Shown: positions 11,016 to 22,530, counted from the stretch's first letter. The stretch: DNA of 64,000 bases from Saccharomycopsis malanga (GCA_004014935.1 CP025321.1:434001-498000); one strand, 5' to 3'. Numbers and translations are program-made. The notes: a model not told the origin generated them from the letters alone.

Positions 11016-12464
11016 ATGTCAGAGGTCCAGATTGTAAGGTTATATATTGGGAACATATCCAAGCAGCTTGCAGATTGTTTACACTTGTTAGAATCGAGAT
11101 TGGAAAAATATGGAACATTAGAATCTGCTATAGAAGTACGATCCAAGGAAACGTTTGAAAATATCAATCATTTTGGATATGTGAATATCAAAATAGGCTC
11201 GAAGGAGCTTCAAAAGCTTTTTACGGCGTTTCATAAGGTGAAATTCATGAACAGTTCTTTGAAGATAGAAAAGGCTAAACCGTCTTTCAACGAAAAACAA
11301 ATTCTCGAAAAGGATAGCGTAGAAAAAGACCAACGTAAAAAAGAGGCTGAGTTGCAAGAAAGCACATTAAAACATGACATACTTCAGGCACACATCCAGT
11401 ATGGAAAGGAGGATAAAGTACGAAGATTGAGAGATTACGCTACAGTGGAAGCTGGATGTATACGTAAGGCGCTGCGTACTAAAGGGTTAAGACGTAGACT
11501 CAATTGCAGTGACATTTCCTACAGAGTGAAATTTTTGATTTATAACAGTACCACTAAGAAGTGGGAAAAGAAGGTGAAAATCATTAAATCAAACCACAAG
11601 CAGAAGTTATGGGGGTATGAAAAGAATAAACATAGAACCGATTTGGTATTCAAATACCAAAATGGTGTTTGGAAAGATGGCAATAATCATATTGTAGAAA
11701 TTGCGAAGAAAAAAAATTTTGAAGCTGATATCGAACATGTTCCTGTAAATGAGGAGTCAATAAAACAGGAAATCAAAAAGACAACATCTGTTCTTGACGA
11801 TTTCCTCAATAATTTTGACTTTGACAAGCCTATAAATTTTAATTACGAACAGGACAGAAAAGAAAGATTAGAAGCTCGTGAGAAGTTTGATTACGAAGCC
11901 GAGTCTCATTTCATAGTGCCTGATGAAGATGAAGAGTTTGAGAACCAAAGTGATAATGAAGAGTTTCAGAACCATAGTTATAATGAAAGTCAAGAAGATA
12001 GGGGTATATTAAACAATAAGAAAACCAACAATGTAACAGAAAGTTTGAAAACACTTTTTAATCCAAACAGTACAGAAATCACTCAATTAAACACTGATAA
12101 TAATGAAGGATTTGCCTTTAATTTGGACGAGTCCGACATGGAAGAAGAAAGCAATTTTGAGAAAGAACCAATAAGAACAAGACCAACAAGATTATCACTT
12201 GCTGAAGAAGAATCAACAAGATTACCACTTGTTGAGGAAGAGCCATCAAAAGATTTAAAAGCGTTATTTTTCCCACATTTTGACTCTCCATTCTTGGTTG
12301 CTCAGACCCAGTTTAACAAGTTGCTTTCTTACAGTCCTAAAAACAACTCTATCTACGAATCTATTGTTAAATGGCCTGAGGAGTTCCAGGAACAAAGAGT
12401 GGATTTGATGAAGAGCTTCAAGAAGAGAAAAAGGGATGTTATTAGGCAGAATAGTAAGCGTTAA
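11016..12464 (+). CDS. NOP8: Nucleolar RNA-binding protein Nop8
   Basis: 482 aa, ATG at 11016. An RRM spans about residues 6-90: RLYIGNIS is RNP2-like, FGYVNIKIG is RNP1-like, and KIEKAKPSF follows. A long charged central region with E/D-rich tracts comes next. A conserved Nop8-type C-terminal block, LFFPHFDSPFLVAQTQFNKL, lies near residue 420, and a basic tail (KKRKRDVIRQNSKR) ends the protein. Nop8 acts in 60S ribosomal subunit maturation in the nucleolus. PSF3 and NOP8 are also near neighbours in S. cerevisiae (separated there by one gene), which supports both calls. Confidence 0.88.
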   Translation: MSEVQIVRLYIGNISKQLADCLHLLESRLEKYGTLESAIEVRSKETFENINHFGYVNIKIGSKELQKLFTAFHKVKFMNSSLKIEKAKPSFNEKQILEKDSVEKDQRKKEAELQESTLKHDILQAHIQYGKEDKVRRLRDYATVEAGCIRKALRTKGLRRRLNCSDISYRVKFLIYNSTTKKWEKKVKIIKSNHKQKLWGYEKNKHRTDLVFKYQNGVWKDGNNHIVEIAKKKNFEADIEHVPVNEESIKQEIKKTTSVLDDFLNNFDFDKPINFNYEQDRKERLEAREKFDYEAESHFIVPDEDEEFENQSDNEEFQNHSYNESQEDRGILNNKKTNNVTESLKTLFNPNSTEITQLNTDNNEGFAFNLDESDMEEESNFEKEPIRTRPTRLSLAEEESTRLPLVEEEPSKDLKALFFPHFDSPFLVAQTQFNKLLSYSPKNNSIYESIVKWPEEFQEQRVDLMKSFKKRKRDVIRQNSKR

Positions 12465-12806
12465 GTGCGGTTTTAATGTACATTGAATAAGTGGAATTAC
12501 AATTGTTTTTGTAGATTTAACTGAGCGTAACTTGCTAGTTTAAATAATTTGTAATTATACAACTTGCTAGCAAGTTACAAACAGGCCAAGATTAATAGAT
12601 ACATTATATTACTTTTACTATGATTGGGAGGACTTTGTTAGGATTTCAGTTTAGAACATGCATGAAATGCTTCCTACGATTTAGCTTGTTCTCCAAACAA
12701 GGACATTTTGCTTGTTCAAGTGTGTATAAATAATAGGCATTTCTTCTATTTTGCATCCAAGCTTTTACAGAAGCGTTGTTATAATATATTAAGCTAATTT
12801 AAAAGT

Positions 12807-14001
12807 ATGAGTAGTCCAATAATAAGCTTTGTATGGGATTTCTTCTCGCGTGCCCCTGGAATCAAGACTGTTCTAGACTATGCGAATGAGATTGTATTGT
12901 CCGCCATTAGAACAGGGCCAATTCCCAAACATGTGGCGTTTATCATGGATGGGAACAGACGTTTTGCGAAGAATAACAAGCTTTCTTTAGAGAGTGGGCA
13001 TTCGGCAGGAGCACGAACCCTCGTTTCGGTAAGTATTGATGGATATTGGAGTCCAATTGGTTTACTAACTTAAAAGATCCTTCGTACCTGTTATTCGTTG
13101 AAGATTGAAGAGGTATCTGTATATGCATTTTCCATTGAGAATTTCAACCGAAGCCAAGTGGAGGTGGATACGTTATTTAAGCTTTTGAGAGAAAGACTTA
13201 AAATCATTACGGACCAAGAGAATCAGTATGTCCATTTTTGATAGATCGTAAATATACTATATAAGATTAGAATTACTAACAAAACATCAGATCAGCATTG
13301 AGTCTTAGTCAAATAAGGGTTCGATTGATTGGAAATAGATCAATGGTTCCCCCAGATGTTCTTCAGGACATTGAAAAAATCGAACAACAAACAAAGGATT
13401 ACACAAGGTATGTAAATCTTAACAATTATAGTAATAGTAATAATCTTATATTTTGAGCCCAGTACATGATCAGTTTCGTATGTTATGATGAATAATAAAC
13501 TAATCAAAATTACAGAGGGGTGTTGAACATCTGTGCACCGTACACATCAAGAGACGAGATTGTTCATTCAATCAAGGATATCAGTGAAAAGGTAGCCGAG
13601 GGCTCCTTGCCAGAAACAGAAATCGACCCAGGAAAGATAAGCGATCATTTTTACTACGGCCAAAGTTCCCACCATGTGGACGTTTTGGTAAGAACAAGCG
13701 GGCACACCCGATTGAGCGATTTCTTGTTATGGCAGTGTAACGAGAACTCGGCTATATACTTTGTAGATACGCTATGGCCGGACTTTTCGCATTTAGAATT
13801 GTTAAGAATCTTATTCCATTGGTCTTATCACAGAATGTTAAACTTGACGTATGTATTTTGCGTTTTCTGATATGATCAAACGTTTACTGACATGAATTAC
13901 GCAGCAATAAGAACTATTCGGCAGATATAGGAGCTACTAAGAAGCTTAACTTGGAAACACTTGTGCCTGTTCCACCGCTTGTGTCGGTCACTAAGCGTTG
14001 A
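12807..14001 (+). CDS. RER2: cis-Prenyltransferase (dehydrodolichyl-PP synthase), five exons
   Basis: A 305-aa protein from exons 12807-13028, 13077-13225, 13291-13407, 13516-13848 and 13905-14001. Signatures: HVAFIMDGNRRFAK with the catalytic Asp, GHSAGARTL, VSVYAFSIENFNRSQVEVD, and near the end RTSGHTRLSDFLLWQ and DTLWPDF, both typical of this family. The C-terminal PPLVSVTKR resembles the Rer2 end, so RER2 is preferred over SRT1. It makes long-chain polyprenyl diphosphate for dolichol at the ER. All four introns have GTATGT or GTAAGT donors, ACTAAC- or ACTGAC-type branches close to the acceptor, and join in frame. Intron 3 contains an S1 repeat fragment. Confidence 0.92.
13427..13486 (-). 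repeat. S1 3'-end fragment inside RER2 intron 3
   Basis: About 60 bp matching the conserved S1 3' end read on the minus strand: an ATT-type tail, then CTTATATTTTGAGCCCAGTA and CAGTTTCGTAT. It occupies over half of the 108-nt intron at 13408-13515. Confidence 0.85.
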
Positions 14002-14725
14002 ACACACGGCTCCAGTGAGACATCATGCCCAATACAAGATGGCTACAGACCCCAGGGCTTTCCTAATTCACCTGGATTTATTCTTACTTTGCTTTATAGG
14101 TCATCTCCACACTTTTAACTTGGCTTTTTTATCATTTGAAATATCCTTATCTTTTTTACTGATTGTAGAAATGGCCTTCCCTAATGTGAGCCACGATCTG
14201 CTATGCGTTTCAAGGAAAAATATCCTTTATTGACCACTCAATGAATCATATCAAATGTGGATTAAATCAAGAATAGGTTAGATCAAAACACTAGTATAAC
14301 ACCAGACGATGACATGGCATAATCTTCTATATACCCTATAGATTATTACTGAAGATCATGTCACATGCTGATTGGATCATGTAATGGGTAATCTGAACAT
14401 GGACAAGTTTCTATGAGGTCATGTAATGGTAAGATGGAATGAAGACAACTATATAGACTCTATAATATTCAAATTTGTTCACATGTTGACTGGTTCTTTG
14501 CGTAGAATGATTATAGCACAAAACATTTGCTGTGATATTGGACCACGTTTCTTACCATGTGTATATTGAAGCAAAAGATGACCACCTTGAAGAACGATAT
14601 CATTTAATGGTGCCCCAGTAGTTTGTAGAAACATTCTGTAACGTATATTAAAGAGATTAAATGAGAAATACAGATAAGAGAGCCAAATTGAGAAATATCA
14701 GAAAGAACAGTAATATAACACACAA
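14002..14725. other. Intergenic region RER2-RING gene
   Basis: 724 bp, AT-rich. It contains several copies of short strings such as tcatgtaatgg (near 14377 and 14422), but no gene or RNA that I can support. Confidence 0.5.
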
Positions 14726-15334
14726 ATGATTGAGAATATCAATATTTTCGAAGTACTAAGCCGGATTTTGCAGATTCCCAAACCAGGAGGTCGATTTTAT
14801 CTTTCCAATGGTGAGGACAGCCATGAGCTCTGCACAATCCAGGATATTGCCACCAAGGTTGTGGAGGACGAATGGACGCTTTTCACCCACTGGCGGATGA
14901 TTGTAGACCTCACAACGCCTGCTGAGCTTTACAAAAAGCCCAAGAAAGTGGATATTATCATCTATGTCAACGGAACCAAGATTCCTTATCGACGTTCCTT
15001 GATACCGAAACCTAAACACATCCAGAACTGTGGGATCTGCTACGAGGACTTCACGCCGGACTCGGAAATCAGACAATTTCCTTGCGGCCACATGTTTCAC
15101 AACACCTGTGCTACAAGCTGGCTATTCAGAGAACAGGAATACGAAGAAGACGTCTACGAAATGTTGGCCAGCTCAATAAATCGGTTCACCTGCCCTTATT
15201 GCCGCCTCAACATGTTTGACCACTTCTTCTTCAACTATTACAAACCCTGCTTCATCAAACAATGCGACAAAGAGATCTCGCCAGAAAACAAGGCGAGAAT
15301 CGAACATTCCTGGTCAGAACAGACAGCCAGTTAG
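14726..15334 (+). CDS. RING-H2 finger protein, putative E3 ubiquitin ligase
   Basis: 202 aa, ATG at 14726. The RING-H2 domain lies at about residues 107-165: CGIC, then CGHMFHNTC giving the C-H-H-C core, a longer than usual loop of about 29 residues, and CPYC. The N-terminal 100 residues have no motif I recognise. A function as an E3 ligase follows from the family; substrate and localisation are unknown. It is codirectional with, and about 330 bp upstream of, the FPK1-like kinase. Confidence 0.7.
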   Translation: MIENINIFEVLSRILQIPKPGGRFYLSNGEDSHELCTIQDIATKVVEDEWTLFTHWRMIVDLTTPAELYKKPKKVDIIIYVNGTKIPYRRSLIPKPKHIQNCGICYEDFTPDSEIRQFPCGHMFHNTCATSWLFREQEYEEDVYEMLASSINRFTCPYCRLNMFDHFFFNYYKPCFIKQCDKEISPENKARIEHSWSEQTAS

Positions 15335-15661
15335 CCCAGCCCATATGCCATAGCTAGGTCTCCAGCCACTTGGATACGGACGGTATCTGCACGTGACTTT
15401 TTATGGTTTGCCCGTGGCGGTGCTCAGCGGCAGTTACTTTTTGGGCCGTTTCTGAAATTATCGTGAGGCACTGGAAATGAAGGTTGTTCTATGAGATTCT
15501 CACAGACGTTTTGGCTACGACGGTGAGATAAACTAGTTTCTAGGAAACAGCAAGTGTATTTTGCCTCCAGTTTATTGGGCTCTGATACTGCCTGTGTGTC
15601 GGATATATGGTAAACGCCAGCGCAGACGGTTATTAAGCAATACATTAGGCATAGGAGAAGG

Positions 15662-18481
15662 ATGACAGGTCATAATCCAGCAGGTTTGAGCGATGGTTCT
15701 TGTCCAGATGACTCTGGCGAGCTTTTGCCGCCATCGCAGCCATACAGAAAGCGGTCTCTTTCGGTGAACAAGCTATTTTCGTTTGGGTTTAGCAAGGACG
15801 CGACATCTGGCGGCAACGTCAACAGTGCTACGCTGTCCTCGAACTTTGTGAACTTGAGCGTTAAACAGGAGACAAACGATGCAGATCCGCACAGGTTGCT
15901 TGACATTCTAGACGACGAGGGGAAGCCTGGCGACAACTGCACTACAGTTTCTCCTGCTGTGCTTGTTAATGATGTAGCAGTATCGCCGCAAGGTTTTGAG
16001 CCGGCCCACAATAACGGGAAAAGCTCAGACGTTCTGTTGACAGACGACGATGATCTGAACAGAGTCTCGAACGACCTTTCCAGCACACACGTAGTTGCAG
16101 AGAAAAGCAAGCGGTTTACTAAGATCAAGAGTTTATTCAAATTTTCCACCAACAGCGAGTTGGAGGGCAATCCCAGTCCCACTAGAAGCTTGCATCTGAA
16201 TTCGGATCTTGACGAGGGCGCCAGAAGACTGAAACAGAAGGAGTCTGATGACAGGTGGGAAACAAATAGTGAGACGGGTAGTGTATCGCCTAAAAAGGAG
16301 TCTTTCCAAGAAGCTGAGCAGGAGACACGATCTCACGACACAATAGCGCCGGAGAACGGGATCTCATTGATACTGCGTCTTCGTAGAATGCGGTCACCGT
16401 CGTCGCCCGGCGGTCTTGACACGGCCAAGTTGGATGCCAAATTGGATGCCAAGAGTAAGACTAATGGCAAAGATAGTAAAAGCAGAATAGACAGTAAGGA
16501 TAGTAAGAGTAAAATAGATGGTAAAACCAACGGTAAAAGCTCTCTTAGCAGGACAAGCACAGGCACAAATGACAATCTCAGTATTATATCGTCGAATCCA
16601 TATTTTGCACACCAAGGGCTTCCTCCGCATCTTATGGATGAGAATTCCAGCGAATTAGACGATGACGAGACCAACAAACTTGTGGAGAATTACAAGAATG
16701 GCGGCAAGGGCCCGTTGTCGTTTGCCTTAAAGTTGCTATCGAACAAAAAACACGACACAATCGATTCTACAATCGGTGAGATGAAAAAGGAAGAATCTGC
16801 AGTTGTCCATGAACAACCAAAAGCACAGCAGCAGCCGGTGGTGGGCAAAATCAAGAAAGAGTCGGCGAATGAATACCGTTTAAAGCCACCGACGTATGGT
16901 GTTCTTAAAGAAGAAGCCGCGGAGAATACAGATAGCGTGCAAAAGAAGAAATTGCGGCGGGTGGCATCAGCGCCGCTCGGGCTCAAGGTGTTGATGGGCC
17001 AGAATGAGGACGACACCAAGGGACTCAGTCCAAAGTTTATAAAATCGTTAGCTAACGAGGCCAATGTGGTGAAGACAAACGAGCACATTGGGGAACTCAA
17101 GGGAAGACCTCGGAACAAGTCGTTTGGCAGAATGTACTCGTCCAACTCCATCAAGGTGTCGGACGTCCAGGTGGCACCGAATTCGTTCGAAAAGGTGCGG
17201 CTTTTGGGCAAAGGCGATGTCGGCAAGGTCTACTTGGTGCGGGAGAAGAAAACAAACAAGTTGTATGCTATGAAGGTGCTATCGAAGAAGGAAATGATCG
17301 AGCGGAACAAAATCAAACGGGTCTTGGCAGAACAGGAGATCTTGTCGACTTCCAACCATCCCTTCATCGTCACGTTGTACCATTCGTTCCAATCCGAAGA
17401 GTATCTTTACTTGTGCATGGAGTACTGTATGGGAGGCGAGTTTTTCCGCGCCCTCCAGACAAGAGCATCCAAATGTATTTTAGAGGCTGACGCGCGGTTC
17501 TACGCGGCAGAGGTCACTGCTGCCTTGGAATACTTGCACTTGATGGGTTTCATCTACCGAGACTTGAAACCAGAGAACATTCTTTTGCACCAGTCGGGCC
17601 ATATCATGTTGTCCGACTTTGATCTTTCCAAACAAATTGCTACAACGAAAAACCCAACCATTGTGCTCAGCAACCGTGGCAGGGGAAACACCCAGGGAAA
17701 CATCCCTGTCTTGGACACCAAGACTTGCATCAATGGCTTCAGAACCAACTCGTTTGTCGGCACCGAAGAATACATTGCCCCCGAGGTCATCCGAGGCCAC
17801 GGCCACACTGCAGCTGTCGATTGGTGGACATTGGGCATCTTGCTCTACGAAATGTTGTTTGGCACCACCCCTTTCAAAGGCTCCAACAGAAACAAAACGT
17901 TCACCAACATTCTCAAACATGACGTCACCTTCCCTGACAGTAACTCTGGCAACGGCAACGACAACAATAACAAGTACCAACAAATCTCCTCGACCTGCAA
18001 AAACTTGATCAGACAATTGCTTATCAAAGACGAAAACAAACGGCTAGGCTCCAAATTGGGCGCTGGCGATATCAAAAACCATCCGTTTTTCAAAAATACC
18101 CAATGGGCTCTTTTGAGAAACCAGCAGCCTCCTTTGGTTCCAGTATTGTCCAAGATTGAGAAAAATTCAAGCGGCGAGTTTGATGAGAGAAGTTTGAAAA
18201 ACTTGGCGAGCGAAAGCATCGATGTTCGCAACGTTGATAATCCTCCAGAGAGCTTAACAAACTCCGAAACCAGCCCAACCGAACAAGATCCTTTTGGCAA
18301 CTTTAGTTCAATGACATTGGTCCATGACGGAATGGACGACCCCGAAAGTAGCATGCTTTACGGCCACGAAACTAGCTATGACAAAGTCAAGTATACCGTC
18401 AACAAAAGCAGGTCAAACACGTCCAGTAGTATGAAACACAAGGGTTTTTTCAAAGAGAAACATAGCTTCATTAGAGCTTGA
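15662..18481 (+). CDS. FPK1: AGC-family kinase of the Fpk1/Kin82/NRC-2 group
   Basis: 939 aa, ATG at 15662. The N-terminal 500 residues are Ser-, Lys- and Asp-rich and probably disordered. The kinase domain is about 505-850: glycine loop [18 protein letters not shown] lysine, catalytic [15 protein letters not shown] in place of DFG, and [10 protein letters not shown]. The DFD variant and the insert between DFD and APE are typical of Fpk1/Kin82 flippase kinases, which phosphorylate plasma-membrane aminophospholipid flippases. A short repetitive stretch ([13 protein letters not shown]) sits near residue 280. FPK1 and KIN82 are paralogues in S. cerevisiae; a single gene here stands for both. Confidence 0.87.
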   Translation: MTGHNPAGLSDGSCPDDSGELLPPSQPYRKRSLSVNKLFSFGFSKDATSGGNVNSATLSSNFVNLSVKQETNDADPHRLLDILDDEGKPGDNCTTVSPAVLVNDVAVSPQGFEPAHNNGKSSDVLLTDDDDLNRVSNDLSSTHVVAEKSKRFTKIKSLFKFSTNSELEGNPSPTRSLHLNSDLDEGARRLKQKESDDRWETNSETGSVSPKKESFQEAEQETRSHDTIAPENGISLILRLRRMRSPSSPGGLDTAKLDAKLDAKSKTNGKDSKSRIDSKDSKSKIDGKTNGKSSLSRTSTGTNDNLSIISSNPYFAHQGLPPHLMDENSSELDDDETNKLVENYKNGGKGPLSFALKLLSNKKHDTIDSTIGEMKKEESAVVHEQPKAQQQPVVGKIKKESANEYRLKPPTYGVLKEEAAENTDSVQKKKLRRVASAPLGLKVLMGQNEDDTKGLSPKFIKSLANEANVVKTNEHIGELKGRPRNKSFGRMYSSNSIKVSDVQVAPNSFEKVRLLGKGDVGKVYLVREKKTNKLYAMKVLSKKEMIERNKIKRVLAEQEILSTSNHPFIVTLYHSFQSEEYLYLCMEYCMGGEFFRALQTRASKCILEADARFYAAEVTAALEYLHLMGFIYRDLKPENILLHQSGHIMLSDFDLSKQIATTKNPTIVLSNRGRGNTQGNIPVLDTKTCINGFRTNSFVGTEEYIAPEVIRGHGHTAAVDWWTLGILLYEMLFGTTPFKGSNRNKTFTNILKHDVTFPDSNSGNGNDNNNKYQQISSTCKNLIRQLLIKDENKRLGSKLGAGDIKNHPFFKNTQWALLRNQQPPLVPVLSKIEKNSSGEFDERSLKNLASESIDVRNVDNPPESLTNSETSPTEQDPFGNFSSMTLVHDGMDDPESSMLYGHETSYDKVKYTVNKSRSNTSSSMKHKGFFKEKHSFIRA

Positions 18482-19073
18482 TTGGTTCTGTTTTTTAACG
18501 TTCTTTTATTATTATTATTATTCCAATTCACATCTCTGCGCATTTAGGTTTTTTTGTCTTGCTCTCTCCAGCTCCAGGTAATCTACTATACTGCGCTTTT
18601 TCAAAATGATATACACACATATATATAGGTTTTCTGTTTTGTTTTCTGTTTTGTTTTCTGTTTTGTTTTCCGTTTTGTTTTCATGTTCCAATTCATCTCC
18701 CCCGCAAATGAATATTACGAAATGATTCTAAGTCTTGGATGTGCCTACAAGTAGATTGCTGAGACTAAACAAATATCCGACGTGTGTCTGTGAAGTAGAT
18801 ATTATTCAAGCAGTATGCAATTTAACAATGATATAAGGTGCTTTTTATTACTATTTATTTTTCTACTTTATGAATACCAAACTTTTAAACAGACGTTATA
18901 TTGACGCGAAGCCATAAAGTAGGTTCAAAATCCACATAAGATTACACAATGCCCTCAATTTGACATAAATATTGGAAAGATAAGAAAAGACAAAAAAAAA
19001 GATGGAATTATTCCATCATGCTAAGCGGTCACATAAAAGGTTCACTTAAAACCAAACATAAAACAAATATAAA
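18482..19073. other. Convergent 3' region FPK1/SCD6
   Basis: 590 bp between two convergent genes. Apart from the 12-bp tandem array at 18629-18682 it is AT-rich 3' UTR-like sequence with no gene. Confidence 0.55.
18629..18682. repeat. 12-bp tandem repeat downstream of FPK1
   Basis: Four to five units of gttttctgtttt, about 150 bp beyond the FPK1 stop codon. Confidence 0.8.
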
Positions 19074-20164
19074 TCACCATTGAGGCTCTTCTTCTTGTCT
19101 TGGTTTGTTATTGTTAGTGTAACGTCTATTGTTATAACCCCCGTCATTATTGTTATAGAATCTTCCCCCTCTACCTCTATTGCCTCTGCCTCTACCTCTG
19201 CCTCTGCCTCTTCCTCTACCTCTGTTATTGTATCTTTTGGTTTCTCCAAATGTTTCCAAATCATTATATCTCACAGGCTCGCCCTTGCCATCCGCGTTGT
19301 TTCCAGTAGATGAGGAAATGGTATCAAAAAATGAAGACTTTTTATTATAGAAGTTTTCGCTTGGTTGAGAAGATTCATCTCTAGTGAACTTTGCATTGTT
19401 GGATTCAAAATCGAAATCAGACTTTGGGATTTCAATACCACGCTGACGACGAGCATTTTGTTCTTTTGAAGCAGAAGAACCAGAAGCAGCAGGAGCAGGA
19501 GCAGCAGGAGCAGTGGCTGGTGAGGAAATTTGCTGTGGCTTAGTTTCCTCTGGCTTAACTTGTTCTGGCTTGGCTTCTTCCGCCTTGACTTGTTCTGGCT
19601 TAACTTGTTGTGGATGAGATTGTTGTGGCGTAACAAGAGCTTGAGGTTGCTGTTGTTGTTGCTGTTGTTGTTGTTGTTGCTGTTGTTGCTGTTGTTGTTG
19701 ATATTGTTGTGGATGTTGTGGAGGCATGCCGTAACCTGCAGGTGGCTGTGGTGGGTAGCCATAGTAACCTGCAGGTGCAGGAACTTGCGCTTGAGGTTGC
19801 ACTTGAGGCTGTACTTGAGGCTGCACTTGACTTGGTGGTACATCTAAAACAGACAAGTCCTTGACATCGGAACCTCTAAAAACAACATAGTCGTACACCT
19901 CACTACTTGGAGGAATCTCTAACGCAGGGTTCTCTGCTCTTCCTTCCGTGCCAAAAGGTCTGACCTCTTTTAATGCGACAGTTGCATCCTCACCATTGAT
20001 GTTGTCCAAGATACCAACATAACTATAAATGGATGTTAGTAAATGTGGGCCTTGCATTGGGACAAGCGTGGGACAGACATCCCAAACGCGTCGCAGAACG
20101 CATGTACTTACCGAATGCCTTTGTTGGAAATCAAAGAAATGGTTTTTCCAATATACTGGGACAT
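19074..20164 (-). CDS. SCD6: Scd6/Lsm14-family translation repressor, two exons
   Basis: 333 aa from exons 20164-20112 and 20022-19074; the 89-nt intron has GTAAGT, TTTACTAACAT and TAG. Splicing gives MSQYIGKTISLISNKGIR joined to YVGILDNINGEDATVALKEV, the expected Lsm14 LSm start. The LSm domain is residues 1-75 and includes VRPFGTEGR and FRGSDVKDLSVLD. A Gln-rich tract encoded by CAA/CAG repeats follows at about 150-175, an FDF-type motif (SDFDFESNNAKF) near 220, and a C-terminal RGG box (RGRGRGRGNRGRGG). Scd6 binds eIF4G, promotes decapping and enters P-bodies. Confidence 0.93.
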
Positions 20165-20400
20165 GCTGGACAATCAATTCAAAACCTTACAGGACCTTGT
20201 TTAATGTACGATTGTTTCGCCACTGTGTTGTGTGTCGAAATATTATTCACTTTTGTTGAAAAAATACACGCATCAAATATTACATTACCCGGCCCACCCA
20301 CATACAGAATGCATCATGTATGTAATATTGCATATAATTTATGAGGCAGTTTTAAAAACTACCATACGCAGGAGAAGAGACGCCAAATATTTGTAGTAAA

Positions 20401-20994
20401 ATGACATCAATAGTTCCGTTCCAGGCAACAGATTTATTCCGTCTTAATGCGGTCAATTTAGATGTGTTTACAGAGAACTTTCCGTTAACGTTTTACTTTC
20501 AATATTTGTCAAGTTGGCCTACGTTATTCTACAAGTCGGTTGAATGCACATATGACGCTGCTGCATGCAAAAGCACATATGCATGTTCTGGTTATATGAT
20601 GGGTAAAACGGAAGGTAGAAACAAAGAATGGCATGCACATATTACAGCGGTGACTGTAAACCCTACATACCGCAGGCTTGGCTTAGCGTCGCAGCTATGC
20701 ATACAGTTGGAAGAATTGACAAAGTCTGATCCGTACCATGTTTATTTTCTAGATTTATTTGTCAAAGTTACCAATCGACTTGCGCTTAACTTTTACGAAA
20801 AGCTTGGCTATTTGGTGTATCGGCGAGTAGTAGGTTATTATGGAAGCGATCCTAACCCACATGTTCGAGATGTAAAAGACGAGCATGATGCGTTTGACAT
20901 GCGTAAGGCAATGCCTAGGGATAAGCATAAGGAGACTGTTCGCGAGAACGGCAGGAACGTACATATCTTGCCGAATGAGATGTCGTTTGACTGA
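20401..20994 (+). CDS. NAT3: NatB N-terminal acetyltransferase catalytic subunit
   Basis: 197 aa, ATG at 20401. It aligns in memory along nearly its whole length with Nat3 (195 aa): VNLDVFTENFPLTFYF, SGYMMGKTEG, HITAVTVNPTYRRLGLASQL (the acetyl-CoA-binding R-x-x-G-x-A motif), YEKLGYLVYRRVVGYY and DAFDMRKAMPRD. With Mdm20 it acetylates Met-Asp/Glu/Asn N-termini on the ribosome. It is divergent from SCD6, its near neighbour also in S. cerevisiae (YPR129W/YPR131C), though in opposite relative orientation there. Confidence 0.95.
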   Translation: MTSIVPFQATDLFRLNAVNLDVFTENFPLTFYFQYLSSWPTLFYKSVECTYDAAACKSTYACSGYMMGKTEGRNKEWHAHITAVTVNPTYRRLGLASQLCIQLEELTKSDPYHVYFLDLFVKVTNRLALNFYEKLGYLVYRRVVGYYGSDPNPHVRDVKDEHDAFDMRKAMPRDKHKETVRENGRNVHILPNEMSFD

Positions 20995-21045
20995 CGCAAC
21001 AACACATACGATAGAAACTAGAAATACACATTATATATTGCAATT

Positions 21046-21408
21046 CTAAACACGCTTGAAAACACCTCTTTTAGTGCTGTAGACGCCTACAAGATCCACC
21101 ATCTTCTCTTTCACATACACCCCCCAACTCTGACCAGAGCGAAGCAAGTATCTGCAGTATGGCGTAAGGAGCATGAGAAAGACTGCAGTTCCAAAGCCTT
21201 GTAGAAATTGCATCAAAATTTGATCTTTGATAATAGCATACACCACAGTTCCGGGGGTGATAACCGCTATAGGCTCTGGATATGATGCATCTTGCTTAGC
21301 CAGAAGCAGTTGTTTCAGATTCTTGGTCGTTGACGCATAACTTCGAAGGGATCGCCGAAACGTATTCTCGAACCGCAAGTCTGGTATTGGTATAGTAAGC
21401 TTACTCAT
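21046..21408 (-). CDS. Small conserved-looking membrane protein, function unknown
   Basis: 120 aa, ATG at 21408, convergent with NAT3 at 51 bp. One hydrophobic segment near residues 72-92 (FGTAVFLMLLTPYCRYLL) may span a membrane. The N-terminal MSKLTIPIPDLRFENTFRRSL has the look of a conserved fungal family, but I cannot name it. Its compact position and clean start support a real gene; function unassigned. Confidence 0.6.
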   Translation of the reverse strand: MSKLTIPIPDLRFENTFRRSLRSYASTTKNLKQLLLAKQDASYPEPIAVITPGTVVYAIIKDQILMQFLQGFGTAVFLMLLTPYCRYLLRSGQSWGVYVKEKMVDLVGVYSTKRGVFKRV

Positions 21409-21600
21409 TGTGCATCGAAAGTTGCGTTGATACCATCACATTTTACATAGGTTGGCCGTCATTTGTTAATATATCCGCTGCTAAGCGCACGCGAATGTAC
21501 GGATATCCGAATATGGCAACCTGTCCTGGTTCTGGTGACCGGAACGGTGGTACGGAAGGCATGTTATGATATTGGATAACTGTTGGATACTTGTTAGATA

Positions 21601-21651
21601 ACTATTGAATAACTATTGAATAACTATTGAATAACTATTGAATAACTATTG
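21601..21651. repeat. 11-bp tandem repeat
   Basis: Almost five uninterrupted units of actattgaata upstream of the small membrane-protein gene. Confidence 0.9.
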
Positions 21652-22085
21652 TTTTTTAATATCAAGTCAAACAAATTTTAGTGTAATTAATGTAGCTTTT
21701 AGCTAGGTTCGTTATTTTGAACATTTGTCACTATGTGGTAATATTACAATGGCCAATGAGTGCACTAATTCCTCTTGTTTTTCTCAAACACTTTTGAAAA
21801 ATGGTATGGTTGTATTAACTAGATCTTTGAATTAACCAAACATATCAGAAGAAAATGGCCATCAAGAGCAAAGAGTTGCCGTGACATCTCACTATTTCAT
21901 ATTTATTACGAGATCTCACATAAAATGACACATTATTGTAAACAATCTAATTCACAGCTATTTAAGTAGACATGTATCGGGGATTTTTGTTGCTGTTCGT
22001 TGCTCAATGTATAACATGCCATTCTAATTACAATTGTCTGGCAAACTGCCCCCAAATATTCCTATATTTAGCTAATACAAGAGAA

Positions 22086-22231
22086 AAAACCTGGCAGGAT
22101 AGTTCAACGTCTGGACGCTGGGCCATTGTTCTCGGAGAAGAGAAATAAGATCTAATAGGAACGCGAGTTTGAATCCCATCAAGACACTTTTACTCGCTGC
22201 TTTTTACGATGCTAGAAATATAAGATATTAT
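22086..22231 (+). repeat. S1 retroposon copy, internally deleted
   Basis: A shortened S1 copy: the head region with CTCGGAGAAGAG, a degraded B-box zone (GAGTTTGAATCCC), then CACTTTTACTCGCTGCTTTT, jumping straight to the 3' terminal GAAATATAAGATATTAT. A second head-like block (CAGGATAGTTCAACG) precedes it, as also in the copy at 44350. Confidence 0.75.
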
Positions 22232-22530
22232 CCCCTATACTATATATTTGATATAATATTACTAGTTTAGATATATAGTGTATACTATAGAGTCAACTAT
22301 AAATTCACTTTATAGCTTCCAAAAAAATATCTCGATACCTCTTCTATAACAATATATGGATAAATTAGAGCTGATATATCTTAGAAAAGATATTATTTGC
22401 AGTAAAATTCTGTAAAAATCAGTAAAAATCAGTATAAAAAAAGTAATTTCCACATATAATTTAACTAAAGAAATAGTTAAGGTAACTAACAGGTAATTTT
22501 TCAATGTTTTTGTATAATATAATTAGAAAC

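Noticed and set aside
13516-13870. Separate 116-codon gene with a cis-prenyltransferase C-terminus
   Set aside because: It is exon 4 of RER2; GTG at 13520 is not a start, and splicing restores the full family sequence.
15662-18481. CUG codon reassignment judged from CTG use
   Set aside because: CTG is scarce in the conserved kinase domain but present in the variable N-terminus of FPK1; no CTG fell at a diagnostic conserved Leu or Ser, so no conclusion.
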